Assembly (NCBI RefSeq): GCF_002959915.1
Contig: NZ_PPDE01000003.1
Span: 124,001-188,000, forward strand
Source of the DNA: Veillonella atypica KON
GTDB lineage: Bacteria > Bacillota > Negativicutes > Veillonellales > Veillonellaceae
DNA: 64,000 nt
Reading direction: 5' to 3'
Translations under genes and position numbers: made by a program
The notes under the pieces: model-generated
What the model was told of the DNA's origin: nothing
What the model saw: the letters and a program-made list of their open reading frames with translations, nothing else
Database searches by the model: none
Shown: piece by piece, positions 38,036 through 45,353 of the stretch
How the letters are laid out: the number at the start of each line of letters is the position of its first letter
Position numbering within the stretch: the stretch's first letter is position 1

Positions 38036-39421
38036 ATGGATTTTGAACGTCGCTATGATTCTATTGAAGAAGTTTTAGATGTAGCAAAGTCTGCAGAAGG
38101 TAAGCTTGTAAAGGAGTATGATGTAACTAATCGACTTGAGACGAAGAAAAATAAGGGAGGCATAGGTCAAATCATTGAAGAAGGCTTATTTCATATGGCT
38201 CCCAATAGTCGTGCAGAAGCTGATTTTGCTAACCTAGATCTTGAATTAAAGGTTACTGGCATCAAAACAAATGCAAAGCAGACATCCTTCTCAGCAAAGG
38301 AAAGATTGGTTCTCAATATTATTGATTATATGGAAGAGTATAAGCGTACTTTTGAAGAATCATCGTTGTGGCATAAGAATAAAAAAATCTTGCTTATGTT
38401 TTATAAATGGATTGATGGTGTGAATAAAGGGGAATTTCCTATTCTTAAATCCGTTATCCATCAATTTTCTGAATCGGATTTAGCTATTGTTAAGCAAGAT
38501 TGGCAAATTATTATAGATAAAATCAAAGCGGGTAAGGCTCATGAAATTTCTGAGGGGGATACCATGTATCTTGCTGCTTGTACAAAAGGTGCTAATGCAA
38601 AGAGCATGCGAAAGCAACCTTTTTCTGATATTCCTGCAAAACAGAGAGCCTATTCGTTAAAGAACTCATATATGACTACTTATGTAAGACGAATTCTTAT
38701 GAATGAAGACGTAATCTCAGTTTTCAAACCAGAAGAATTAAAGTCTAAATCAGTTGATGAGTTATTACATGAAAGATTTGCACCTTATATTGGGCGTACA
38801 TTATATGAATTAAAGCGTCACATTAACTTTGCAGAAAACAAGAATAAAGCGATGTATGCAAATCTAGTCAGTGATCTACTTGGTATAAAAGGCACTAGTC
38901 TTGATGATACTGAGGAATTCGCTAAGGCGAATATCAAATTTAAGACTATCCGTTTAGAACCAAATGGTGTTCCTCGTGAACATATGTCATTTGAACAAAT
39001 TGACTTTGATAGATGGCTCAATGCATCTTGGGAAGAATCCCAAGTATATGAAACATTTGAAAATACAAAGTTCTTATTTGTTGTATTTCAATTTACTGAG
39101 ACTGAACGAGAGAACCCTAACAGAGTACCTTATTTGAAAGGCATTAAGCTGTGGAATATGCCGGAGCAAATTATTGAGACCGAATTAAAAAATCTATGGC
39201 AAACGGTGCATGACATATTAGCAGTTGGTGTTGAATTAACACAAACGCCAAGAGGGGTAAAAAATAATTTGCCAGGAGTTAAGTTTAATGGTGTTTGCCA
39301 TATTAGACCAAAAGCTTCTAATGCTGCTGATAAAGTTCAATTACCAGATGGCCAAATGATTACAAAGCAGACATATTGGTTAAATAGAGAGTATATTGCA
39401 GAAATAGTGAGAGAGTTATAA
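38036..39421 (+). CDS. Type II restriction endonuclease, Sau3AI/MutH-like
   Basis: 461 residues from the ATG at 38036, ten bases after GGGAGG; a GTG at 38027 is the alternative. The N-terminal MutH-fold domain has GGIGQIIEEGLF, then Asp63 and LDLELKVTG with Glu70 and Lys72, the same D-x6-E-x-K spacing as the MutH active site. SAKERLVLNIIDY follows, as in Sau3AI. The C-terminal half is probably the second, catalytically silent MutH-like domain known for Sau3AI. The expected target is GATC, cut when unmethylated. It precedes a nuclease-like protein and a C5 methyltransferase. Confidence 0.88.
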   Translation: MDFERRYDSIEEVLDVAKSAEGKLVKEYDVTNRLETKKNKGGIGQIIEEGLFHMAPNSRAEADFANLDLELKVTGIKTNAKQTSFSAKERLVLNIIDYMEEYKRTFEESSLWHKNKKILLMFYKWIDGVNKGEFPILKSVIHQFSESDLAIVKQDWQIIIDKIKAGKAHEISEGDTMYLAACTKGANAKSMRKQPFSDIPAKQRAYSLKNSYMTTYVRRILMNEDVISVFKPEELKSKSVDELLHERFAPYIGRTLYELKRHINFAENKNKAMYANLVSDLLGIKGTSLDDTEEFAKANIKFKTIRLEPNGVPREHMSFEQIDFDRWLNASWEESQVYETFENTKFLFVVFQFTETERENPNRVPYLKGIKLWNMPEQIIETELKNLWQTVHDILAVGVELTQTPRGVKNNLPGVKFNGVCHIRPKASNAADKVQLPDGQMITKQTYWLNREYIAEIVREL

Positions 39422-39424
39422 TTT

Positions 39425-40168
39425 ATGGATTATAGTGAGAGAACCAAATATAATTTTGAAGATGATTTGTTGGGAGAGCAGGCGGTAAATAAGTTTTTGG
39501 TTGATTTTCTCTATGAAAAATTCAAAGAAAAAGGATATATTATCGATTTTGAGGTCTCTAGAGAGTTAAATAAGCAGCATGCAGGCAGCGATACTGTTCT
39601 TATTCTTAAGAGTGGAAAGAAAATTGTTGTAGATGAAAAGGCCGCTATCCATTATGCAAAAACTAATTTAAAGGAAAAAGCTATGCCTACATTCGCCTTT
39701 GAAGTGTCTTATATGTATAATGGGCAATTAAAAGAGGGTTGGCTGACTAATCCAAAATATAATGAAACACAGCGATATTTATTATGTTGGTTATGGGTAC
39801 AGGCTGGGACCAATAAAAGCCGCTTAAAGTATGATGACATTGTGCAAATAGAAGCTATGTTTTTTGAAAAGACCGACATTCAAGAATACATTATAAATAT
39901 AGTCACTGCTGATACAGATATTGTAAAGTTTCATACTGTAGCTTCTGATAAAAGAGCAAGTTTAGAAGAAAAAATCTTGCAAAAAGCACTTGATAAAATT
40001 GATGAACCTGTAGGGAAAGAGACATATCCTAAGTGGTATTTAACTGGTAGGAATATATTATCTGAGCAACCTTTAAATATAATACTTTATAGGAATCAAT
40101 TAGAAGATTTAGCTACATCGCATTGGTTGGTAACGAGAAAAGAACTTATAAATTTAGATAAGAAATAG
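39425..40168 (+). CDS. Unrecognised protein of the restriction cassette, PD-(D/E)xK-like
   Basis: 247 residues, three bases after the restriction gene. I do not recognise a named family. Residues 50-75 show Asp56 in AGSDTVLIL, a beta turn at SGKK, and IVVDEKA with Asp70 and Lys72: a pattern like the D...(D/E)xK core of PD-(D/E)xK nucleases. The rest is alpha/beta with Trp-rich LLCWLWVQAGTNKSRLKYDD. It could be a second nuclease, a nicking or accessory subunit, or an inactive scaffold. Its tight spacing indicates translation with the restriction enzyme. Confidence 0.65.
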   Translation: MDYSERTKYNFEDDLLGEQAVNKFLVDFLYEKFKEKGYIIDFEVSRELNKQHAGSDTVLILKSGKKIVVDEKAAIHYAKTNLKEKAMPTFAFEVSYMYNGQLKEGWLTNPKYNETQRYLLCWLWVQAGTNKSRLKYDDIVQIEAMFFEKTDIQEYIINIVTADTDIVKFHTVASDKRASLEEKILQKALDKIDEPVGKETYPKWYLTGRNILSEQPLNIILYRNQLEDLATSHWLVTRKELINLDKK

Positions 40169-40178
40169 AAATTTGATC

Positions 40179-40207
40179 TTGATCTCTTCTCTAGAATCTG
40201 ATATAAT
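40179..40207 (+). promoter_or_regulatory. Methyltransferase promoter with GATC in its -35 box
   Basis: TTGATC (40179-40184), exactly 17 bases, TATAAT (40202-40207). A second TTGATC abuts it at 40173-40178. GATC is the expected target of this cassette, so methylation could change promoter strength. Confidence 0.65.
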
Positions 40208-40240
40208 ATGTTCGAAGTATTTTATTGATAAGGGGTTATA

Positions 40241-41533
40241 ATGAAGATATTTTCTATGTTTGATGGTGTAGGTGGGTTTATAGTAGGCCTTGAGAACTCA
40301 AGTAAAGAGGTCTTTCAAACACTATATTCTAATCAGTATGAACCATCGAGAAAGATACAAGATGCTTACGAAGTAGGTTTATATAGATTTCCTAATATGG
40401 AACATATCGGGACCGATGTTGCACTCATTCCAAATGAGAAGTTTGAAGAGATGAAGCAAAATGGTGTTGATATGATTGTAGGTGGATTCCCATGTCAAGA
40501 TTATTCTGTAGCAAGAAGTAAAAAGAATGAACTCGGTATTGAAGGTAAAAAAGGGGTCCTTTTTTGGGAAATAATTCGTGCTACCGAGGTTATTAAACCA
40601 AAATATTTAGTTCTCGAAAATGTAGATAGACTACTAAAGGCTCCATCTAGTCAACGAGGAAGAGATTTTGCAGTTATGTTAGCCGCGTTTAATGAACTAG
40701 GTTATTCTGTTGAATGGCGTGTTATTAATGCTGCTGATTATGGTCGTGCACAGCGACGTCGTCGGGTTTTCTTCTTTGTATTTAGAAATGATACAAAATG
40801 GGGTAAACGTTTACATACAACATATGAAGCAAAATTCTCTAAAGATACAAATATAGAAGAACGATTAGCACAGTATCAAAACTATATTTTTAAAGATGGT
40901 TTATTTGGTCGTCAGTTCCCAGTAGAAGGAACAGCTGTTAAAAAACGAATTCATGCGAATCAGTTAGTAGGCGATATTGCCGAGGTTTCCGAAACTTTCA
41001 ATGATGGTAAATTTTGGAATTCTGGATTGATGACTAATGGATATTACTATACTATTGAAACCAATCCAATTGTTGAGCCACCAATTACAATGGGGAAAAT
41101 CGTTGTTCCAGAAGAAGCGGTTGATGCTAAGTATTATATTACTGGAGATAAACTTGAAAAGTTCAAATATCTCCGGGGGCCTAAAAAGTTGACACGCACC
41201 TCAGCAGATGGTCATGAGTATACCTATGCAGAGGGGGGCATGAGTGAATATGATTCCTTAGATTTGCCAGGTCGAACAATGCTTACATCGGAAGGTAGTG
41301 TCAATCGCTCAACTCATCTATTAAAAATCAATGGAAATTATCGCTTGATTACACCTATTGAAGCAGAGCGTTTACAAGACTTTCCTGATGATTGGACAAA
41401 ATTTAAACTCAATGCAAAGGGTGAGGTTGAAGAAGTATCAGATCGGATGAGAATGTTCTTTATGGGTAATGCTTTGGTAACAGGTATCGTAAAGCGCATT
41501 GGCGATGAGTTACAAAAAATAGATAAGATATAA
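40241..41533 (+). CDS. C5 cytosine DNA methyltransferase of the restriction cassette
   Basis: 430 residues. Motif I is FSMFDGVGGF, motif IV FPCQDYS with the catalytic Cys85, motif VI ENVDRLL, motif VIII AQRRRRVFFF, and the C-terminal motif X region ends FFMGNALVTGIVKRIG. It transfers a methyl group from S-adenosylmethionine to cytosine C5. With a Sau3AI-like partner, GATC methylated on C is expected. It has its own promoter inside the cassette, which would let protection precede cutting. AAGGGG precedes the ATG. Confidence 0.92.
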   Translation: MKIFSMFDGVGGFIVGLENSSKEVFQTLYSNQYEPSRKIQDAYEVGLYRFPNMEHIGTDVALIPNEKFEEMKQNGVDMIVGGFPCQDYSVARSKKNELGIEGKKGVLFWEIIRATEVIKPKYLVLENVDRLLKAPSSQRGRDFAVMLAAFNELGYSVEWRVINAADYGRAQRRRRVFFFVFRNDTKWGKRLHTTYEAKFSKDTNIEERLAQYQNYIFKDGLFGRQFPVEGTAVKKRIHANQLVGDIAEVSETFNDGKFWNSGLMTNGYYYTIETNPIVEPPITMGKIVVPEEAVDAKYYITGDKLEKFKYLRGPKKLTRTSADGHEYTYAEGGMSEYDSLDLPGRTMLTSEGSVNRSTHLLKINGNYRLITPIEAERLQDFPDDWTKFKLNAKGEVEEVSDRMRMFFMGNALVTGIVKRIGDELQKIDKI

Positions 41534-41537
41534 TATT

Positions 41538-41563
41538 AAAGAGGCTTTTATAGCCTCTTTTTT
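41538..41563 (+). terminator. Terminator of the restriction cassette
   Basis: AAAGAGGCT and AGCCTCTTT pair with a five-base loop, followed by a run of T. Confidence 0.85.
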
Positions 41564-41661
41564 GTATAATAACCGTTGCTGATTGTATTCTATACTCCTC
41601 TCGTATATAATGGTATTAACAGATTTGTATTTTTCGATATAATCACATGAAAGGAGTCATT

Positions 41662-42477
41662 ATGTCTAATTTCATTACTCCTAACGAATTATTACCTATC
41701 ATGGATGAGGTTATCATCCTCGATGCAAGAGGGTTTCAAGATTATAAACGAGGTCATATTAAAGGCGCTTTTCCCGTCGATATAGATAAGGATTTGACCG
41801 GCCCTATCGGTGAACATGGGGGACGTCATCCGTTGCCGGATATGGAGCAATTGGCGAAAACCTTCGAGACATTTGGTATTAATGAAAACTCTAAGGTCGT
41901 TGTCTATGATTCTTGGATTTTCTTGGCTGGTCGCCTTTGGTGGACCTTGCGCTACATGGGCCTTAAAGATGTCCGCGTTCTATCTGGCGGTATTGAAAGA
42001 TGGGTGAAAGAAGGTCACTTGTTGACTAAGGATCCTACCCCTTTGCCTACAGAACCAACGACATTTAACTATACATTGCAAACGGATATGACCATGAGTC
42101 GTAACGAGGTATTAGAGGCGAGTAAGTCTGGTTCTCATGTTATCATCGATGCCCGCGCCCCAGAACGTTATGATGGTTCGGTGGTCGATGTTATGGATGG
42201 CATGACAGGACATATTCCGAGGGCTGTTAACCATTTTTATGAAAGTGGCTATACTTCGGAAGGTCCTCGGTCTATTAAGGAATTAGAAAATGAGTTCTAC
42301 AATGAAATCTATCAACAAAAACCTGTTGTTACCTATTGTGGATCAGGTGTTACCGCATGTAATGCTTTACTTGTTATGAGTGAAGCGGGACTTAACTCTG
42401 CGTTGTATGTAGGTAGTTCTAGTGATTGGGTAACCTATGATGAATTCCCAATTCAAACGGGGGTTGAAACATTATGA
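41662..42477 (+). CDS. Rhodanese-type sulfurtransferase, two domains
   Basis: 271 residues from the ATG at 41662; the in-frame ATG at 41647 overlaps the AAAGGAG ribosome site. Two rhodanese domains: the N-terminal one (VIILDARGFQDYKRGHIKGA) lacks the active cysteine loop, and the C-terminal one has the active-site loop TYCGSGVTACN. It resembles SseA-type thiosulfate or 3-mercaptopyruvate sulfurtransferases, moving sulfane sulfur to acceptors such as cyanide or thioredoxin. The physiological donor is unknown. It overlaps the next small gene by four bases. Confidence 0.9.
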   Translation: MSNFITPNELLPIMDEVIILDARGFQDYKRGHIKGAFPVDIDKDLTGPIGEHGGRHPLPDMEQLAKTFETFGINENSKVVVYDSWIFLAGRLWWTLRYMGLKDVRVLSGGIERWVKEGHLLTKDPTPLPTEPTTFNYTLQTDMTMSRNEVLEASKSGSHVIIDARAPERYDGSVVDVMDGMTGHIPRAVNHFYESGYTSEGPRSIKELENEFYNEIYQQKPVVTYCGSGVTACNALLVMSEAGLNSALYVGSSSDWVTYDEFPIQTGVETL

Positions 42478-42710
42478 GAATGTTAAATCATATTTTATCG
42501 GTCGTTGCATTTGCTTATTTATGCTATCATTTGTATACCTACGGCGCTGGTCTATTCAATGTAACGGTTATGATTATCTTTTTGTTATCCGTTGTGGCGA
42601 ATTACTTTAGATATCGTAAGGAAAACGAAATGAAAGCCAATGAAGCATCGCGACAAGCACGCGCTCAAGCTAAGCATGATCGAAAACATAAACATGCTCG
42701 TGAAAGCTAG
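42474..42710 (+). CDS. Small membrane protein of unknown function
   Basis: 78 residues, starting in the ATGA overlap with the rhodanese gene. Two hydrophobic segments (about 7-25 and 30-48) are followed by a basic, Lys/Arg/His/Ala-rich tail that should face the cytoplasm. Not recognised. Its last codons and the following bases form the perfect palindrome GTGAAAGCTAGCTTTCAC (42700-42717). Confidence 0.65.
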   Translation: MRMLNHILSVVAFAYLCYHLYTYGAGLFNVTVMIIFLLSVVANYFRYRKENEMKANEASRQARAQAKHDRKHKHARES

Positions 42711-42755
42711 CTTTCACAAATAATATTGTATATAAATGCCTTATAAGGAGTATCA

Positions 42756-43511
42756 ATGAAAGTAATATCTTGGAATGTAAATGGATTGCGTGCAGCCGTA
42801 ACAAAAGGCTTTATCGATTCCTTTAACGAATTAGATGCAGATATTTTCTGCTTGCAAGAAACAAAATTACAACCCCATCAAATTGAATTAGAATTACCAG
42901 GTTATGAACAATTTTGGAATAGCGCAGTGAAAAAAGGCTATAGTGGAACCGCTGTATTTACACGTATTAAACCGATTGCGGTGACAAATGGTATCGGCAT
43001 TGAAGAACATGACCAAGAAGGCCGTGTCATTACTGCTGAATACGATAATTTCTATCTCGTTTGCTGCTACACGCCGAATAGTCAACGTGAATTGGCGCGT
43101 TTAGATTATCGTATGACTTGGGAAGATGCGTTCCGTGCATACCTATTAGAATTGGATAAGAAGAAACCGGTTATTCTCTGTGGCGACCTCAATGTGGCTC
43201 ACAATGAAATCGATTTGAAAAACCCTAAAACAAACCGTAAGAACGCAGGCTTCTCTGACGAAGAACGGGCTAAGATGACAGAATTGTTGGAATCTGGTTT
43301 TACCGATACATTCCGTTACTTGTATCCTGATGCGGTTGATGAATATAGCTGGTGGTCTTACATGGGCAAGGCCCGTGATAGAAACGTAGGATGGAGAATT
43401 GATTACTTTATTACATCTAAACGCTTAGATGATAAGATTAAAGAGGCTAAAATCCATCAACAAATCTTCGGCAGTGACCACTGTCCTGTAGAACTCGATA
43501 TTGAATTATAA
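42756..43511 (+). CDS. Exodeoxyribonuclease III / AP endonuclease
   Basis: 251 residues of the ExoIII (ExoA/XthA) family. Conserved metal and catalytic segments: KVISWNVNGLRA, FCLQETKLQ (metal Glu), CGDLNVAHNEIDL, WRIDYFITS and the final GSDHCPV with the catalytic His. It repairs abasic sites and trims 3' blocks on DNA. TAAGGAG precedes the ATG. Followed by a TTCG-loop terminator. Confidence 0.95.
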   Translation: MKVISWNVNGLRAAVTKGFIDSFNELDADIFCLQETKLQPHQIELELPGYEQFWNSAVKKGYSGTAVFTRIKPIAVTNGIGIEEHDQEGRVITAEYDNFYLVCCYTPNSQRELARLDYRMTWEDAFRAYLLELDKKKPVILCGDLNVAHNEIDLKNPKTNRKNAGFSDEERAKMTELLESGFTDTFRYLYPDAVDEYSWWSYMGKARDRNVGWRIDYFITSKRLDDKIKEAKIHQQIFGSDHCPVELDIEL

Positions 43512-43559
43512 TATGTCATATGGTGAAAGCTTAGATCCATATATCTATATTAACGAACA

Positions 43560-43585
43560 AAGCCTCATCTTCGGATGAGGCTTTC
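43560..43585 (+). terminator. Hairpin between exonuclease III gene and queC
   Basis: AAGCCTCATC and GATGAGGCTT form a 10-bp stem with a TTCG tetraloop; the T tract is short, so termination may be partial. The queC ribosome site follows at once. Confidence 0.65.
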
Positions 43586-43598
43586 ATAAGGAGGAACG

Positions 43599-44288
43599 AT
43601 GGCACAAAAGCAAAAAGCCGTTGTATTATTTAGCGGCGGCGTAGATAGCACAACATGTTTGGCGCTCGCCATTGAGCGATTTGGCAAAGAAAACGTAGTG
43701 CCCTTATCCATACAATACGGCCAAAAACATAGCAAGGAATTAGAGGCAGCGGCCAACGTACTAGCATACTATGGCATAGAAGGAAAGACGATGGATGTAA
43801 CAAAACTGTTTGCATTCAGTAACTCATCCCTATTGACGCAGTCTACAGAGGCCGTTCCTACTGGTTCCTATAAAGAACAACAAGACGAACATGGGGAAGG
43901 ACCTGTTAGCACCTATGTGCCATTTAGAAATGGTCTGTTCCTATCCGCTGCAGCATCCTTAGCACTATCCCTCGATTGTGGCTATATCTACTACGGCGCC
44001 CATGCCGACGATGCGGCCGGCAATGCATACCCAGACTGCACCGAAACCTTCTATAAATCCATGGGCGATGCCATCTTTGAAGGCTCCGGCAAAGAATGCT
44101 CCCTTGAAGCACCATTCATCAATAGCAACAAAGCCGACGTAGTCCGCGAAGGCCTACGCCTTGGCGTACCATACCAACTCACCTGGTCCTGCTACGAAGG
44201 CGGTGACCGCCCATGTGGCCATTGCGGCACCTGCATCGACCGCCAAGAAGCCTTCCGAGCAAACGGTATAGAAGACCCATCATATTAG
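43599..44288 (+). CDS. queC: 7-cyano-7-deazaguanine synthase
   Basis: 229 residues. The ATP pyrophosphatase loop is LFSGGVDSTTCLAL, and the zinc cysteines are in CYEGGDRPCGHCGTCIDRQ. It converts 7-carboxy-7-deazaguanine to preQ0 in queuosine synthesis. AAGGAGG precedes the ATG. From about 43950 to the stop nearly every codon ends in C or G where possible (GCC, GGC, TCC, ACC, CGC), clearly unlike its first half and its neighbours, suggesting the 3' part has a different origin. queT, a transporter for a pathway intermediate, follows after 490 bases. Confidence 0.95.
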   Translation: MAQKQKAVVLFSGGVDSTTCLALAIERFGKENVVPLSIQYGQKHSKELEAAANVLAYYGIEGKTMDVTKLFAFSNSSLLTQSTEAVPTGSYKEQQDEHGEGPVSTYVPFRNGLFLSAAASLALSLDCGYIYYGAHADDAAGNAYPDCTETFYKSMGDAIFEGSGKECSLEAPFINSNKADVVREGLRLGVPYQLTWSCYEGGDRPCGHCGTCIDRQEAFRANGIEDPSY

Positions 44289-44662
44289 TTGAGCGCCGTT
44301 TGGCGGACCAATGTTAGCATAACGTAAAGAATGCAATTGAGCATAAACCGTTATGCAATAGAATTGATTGCTTTCGCAGAGCGACTTTAGTAGGTCGAGG
44401 CCCTCATCCGAAAACTCGTCAAATTAGATGTTCGCCGTTTGGTGGCGGATGTTAGCATAATGTAAAGAATGCAATTGAGCATAAACCGTTATGCAGTAGA
44501 ATTGATTGCTTTTGCAGAGCGACTTTAGTAGGTCAAGGCCCTCGGCCGAAGACCGTTAAGCTAGCTGGAGCGGGTGCGAAAGCAATCAATTCTATCACCA
44601 CAATAACACCTAGCCGTAACAAATGATTTATGTTATGATAAATATCGAGCCAAACGGCGAAC
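44289..44662. repeat. Direct and inverted repeat element between queC and queT
   Basis: A block of about 112 bases occurs twice in direct orientation, 44294-44405 and 44432-44543 (period 138), sharing CGCCGTTTGG, GTTAGCATAA, GCATAAACCGTTATGC and GACTTTAGTAGGTC. The second copy is also part of a nested inverted repeat: GTTCGCCGTTTGG (44430-44442) with CCAAACGGCGAAC (44650-44662), and TAGAATTGATTGCTTTTGCA (44497-44516) with its near complement at 44575-44594. No open frame of note. It resembles a short non-autonomous mobile or REP-like element, or a structured RNA. Confidence 0.7.
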
Positions 44663-44670
44663 AACTACAT

Positions 44671-44758
44671 AAGACAGTTTGCAACCATCCTGTCTCTAAA
44701 CAAAACTACGGAAATCATAAGCACATTCGAGCATGGTAGTTTTGCCATGCTCTTTTTT
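44671..44758 (+). promoter_or_regulatory. preQ1-I riboswitch with terminator upstream of queT
   Basis: GACAG (44673) and CTGTC (44690) make the aptamer stem around a TTTGCAACCAT loop, followed by the A-rich tail CTAAACAAAACTACGG, as in class I preQ1 aptamers. Downstream GAGCATGG (44729) and CCATGCTC (44745) form a terminator with six T. AAAACTAC (44702-44709) is complementary to GTAGTTTT (44736-44743) in the terminator, so the tail can form either the ligand pseudoknot or an antiterminator. Binding of preQ1 should therefore shut off queT. Confidence 0.8.
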
Positions 44759-44778
44759 ATTGAAAAGGAGGTGAGTGC

Positions 44779-45270
44779 ATGATCTCTACACGAAAATTGA
44801 CTATTTCTGCTATGGTAGTAGCATTGTACATTGTTCTTATTTATCTCACCCAAGGTATTTCCTTTGGTGCGTACCAAATTCGTATAGCCACATCTTTATA
44901 TGCACTTGCTTATGCCTTTCCGTTCTTAATTGTTCCTATGGGCATAGGTAACCTCATTTCTAATTTCTTGTTCGGTGGCCTTGGTATCCTTGATATGGTA
45001 GGGGGCTTTGGTGTTGGTATTTTGACGACCGGTATCATCGTATTGATGCGCCGTGCTGGACTTAGCGCGTGGTGGGCGATGCTGCCAATCATCTTAGTTC
45101 CTGCATTATGTGTACCATTGTGGCTTAGCCCACTCGTAGGCGTGCCGTACTGGGCGTTGGTGATCAATTTATTGATTGGTCAAACGATTCCTGGTGTCGT
45201 AGGTGCTACATTGGTGAAAGCTCTCGCATCTCGCCGTACAGTAGCCGCTTTGATGAACGCCATTAAATAA
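44779..45270 (+). CDS. queT: Queuosine precursor transporter QueT (ECF substrate-binding subunit)
   Basis: 163 residues with about five or six membrane segments, QueT/DUF988 family: SFGAYQIRIATSLYALA and MGIGNLISNFLFGGLG are typical. S components bind the vitamin-like substrate and work with a shared ECF energising module encoded elsewhere. The preQ1 riboswitch directly upstream supports preQ1 or a relative as ligand. AAAGGAGGTGAG precedes the ATG. Confidence 0.88.
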   Translation: MISTRKLTISAMVVALYIVLIYLTQGISFGAYQIRIATSLYALAYAFPFLIVPMGIGNLISNFLFGGLGILDMVGGFGVGILTTGIIVLMRRAGLSAWWAMLPIILVPALCVPLWLSPLVGVPYWALVINLLIGQTIPGVVGATLVKALASRRTVAALMNAIK

Positions 45271-45288
45271 CTACATAGCATGTAACAT

Positions 45289-45326
45289 AAAAGGACTGAC
45301 TTTCACAATGGAAAGCCAGTCCTTTT
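45289..45326. terminator. Terminator between queT and gdhA
   Basis: AAAAGGACTG and CAGTCCTTTT, with a further CTTTC/GAAAG inside, separated by one mismatch. Symmetric A and T tracts suit both converging genes. The 5' arm contains CTTTCAC, the complement of GTGAAAG. Confidence 0.88.
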
Positions 45327-45353
45327 GCTATATGAAATTGTTGGAGAATAACC

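Noticed and set aside
44294-44543. Two repeats between queC and queT as a CRISPR remnant
   Set aside because: The repeated block is 112 bases, far longer than a CRISPR repeat, and has inverted parts.
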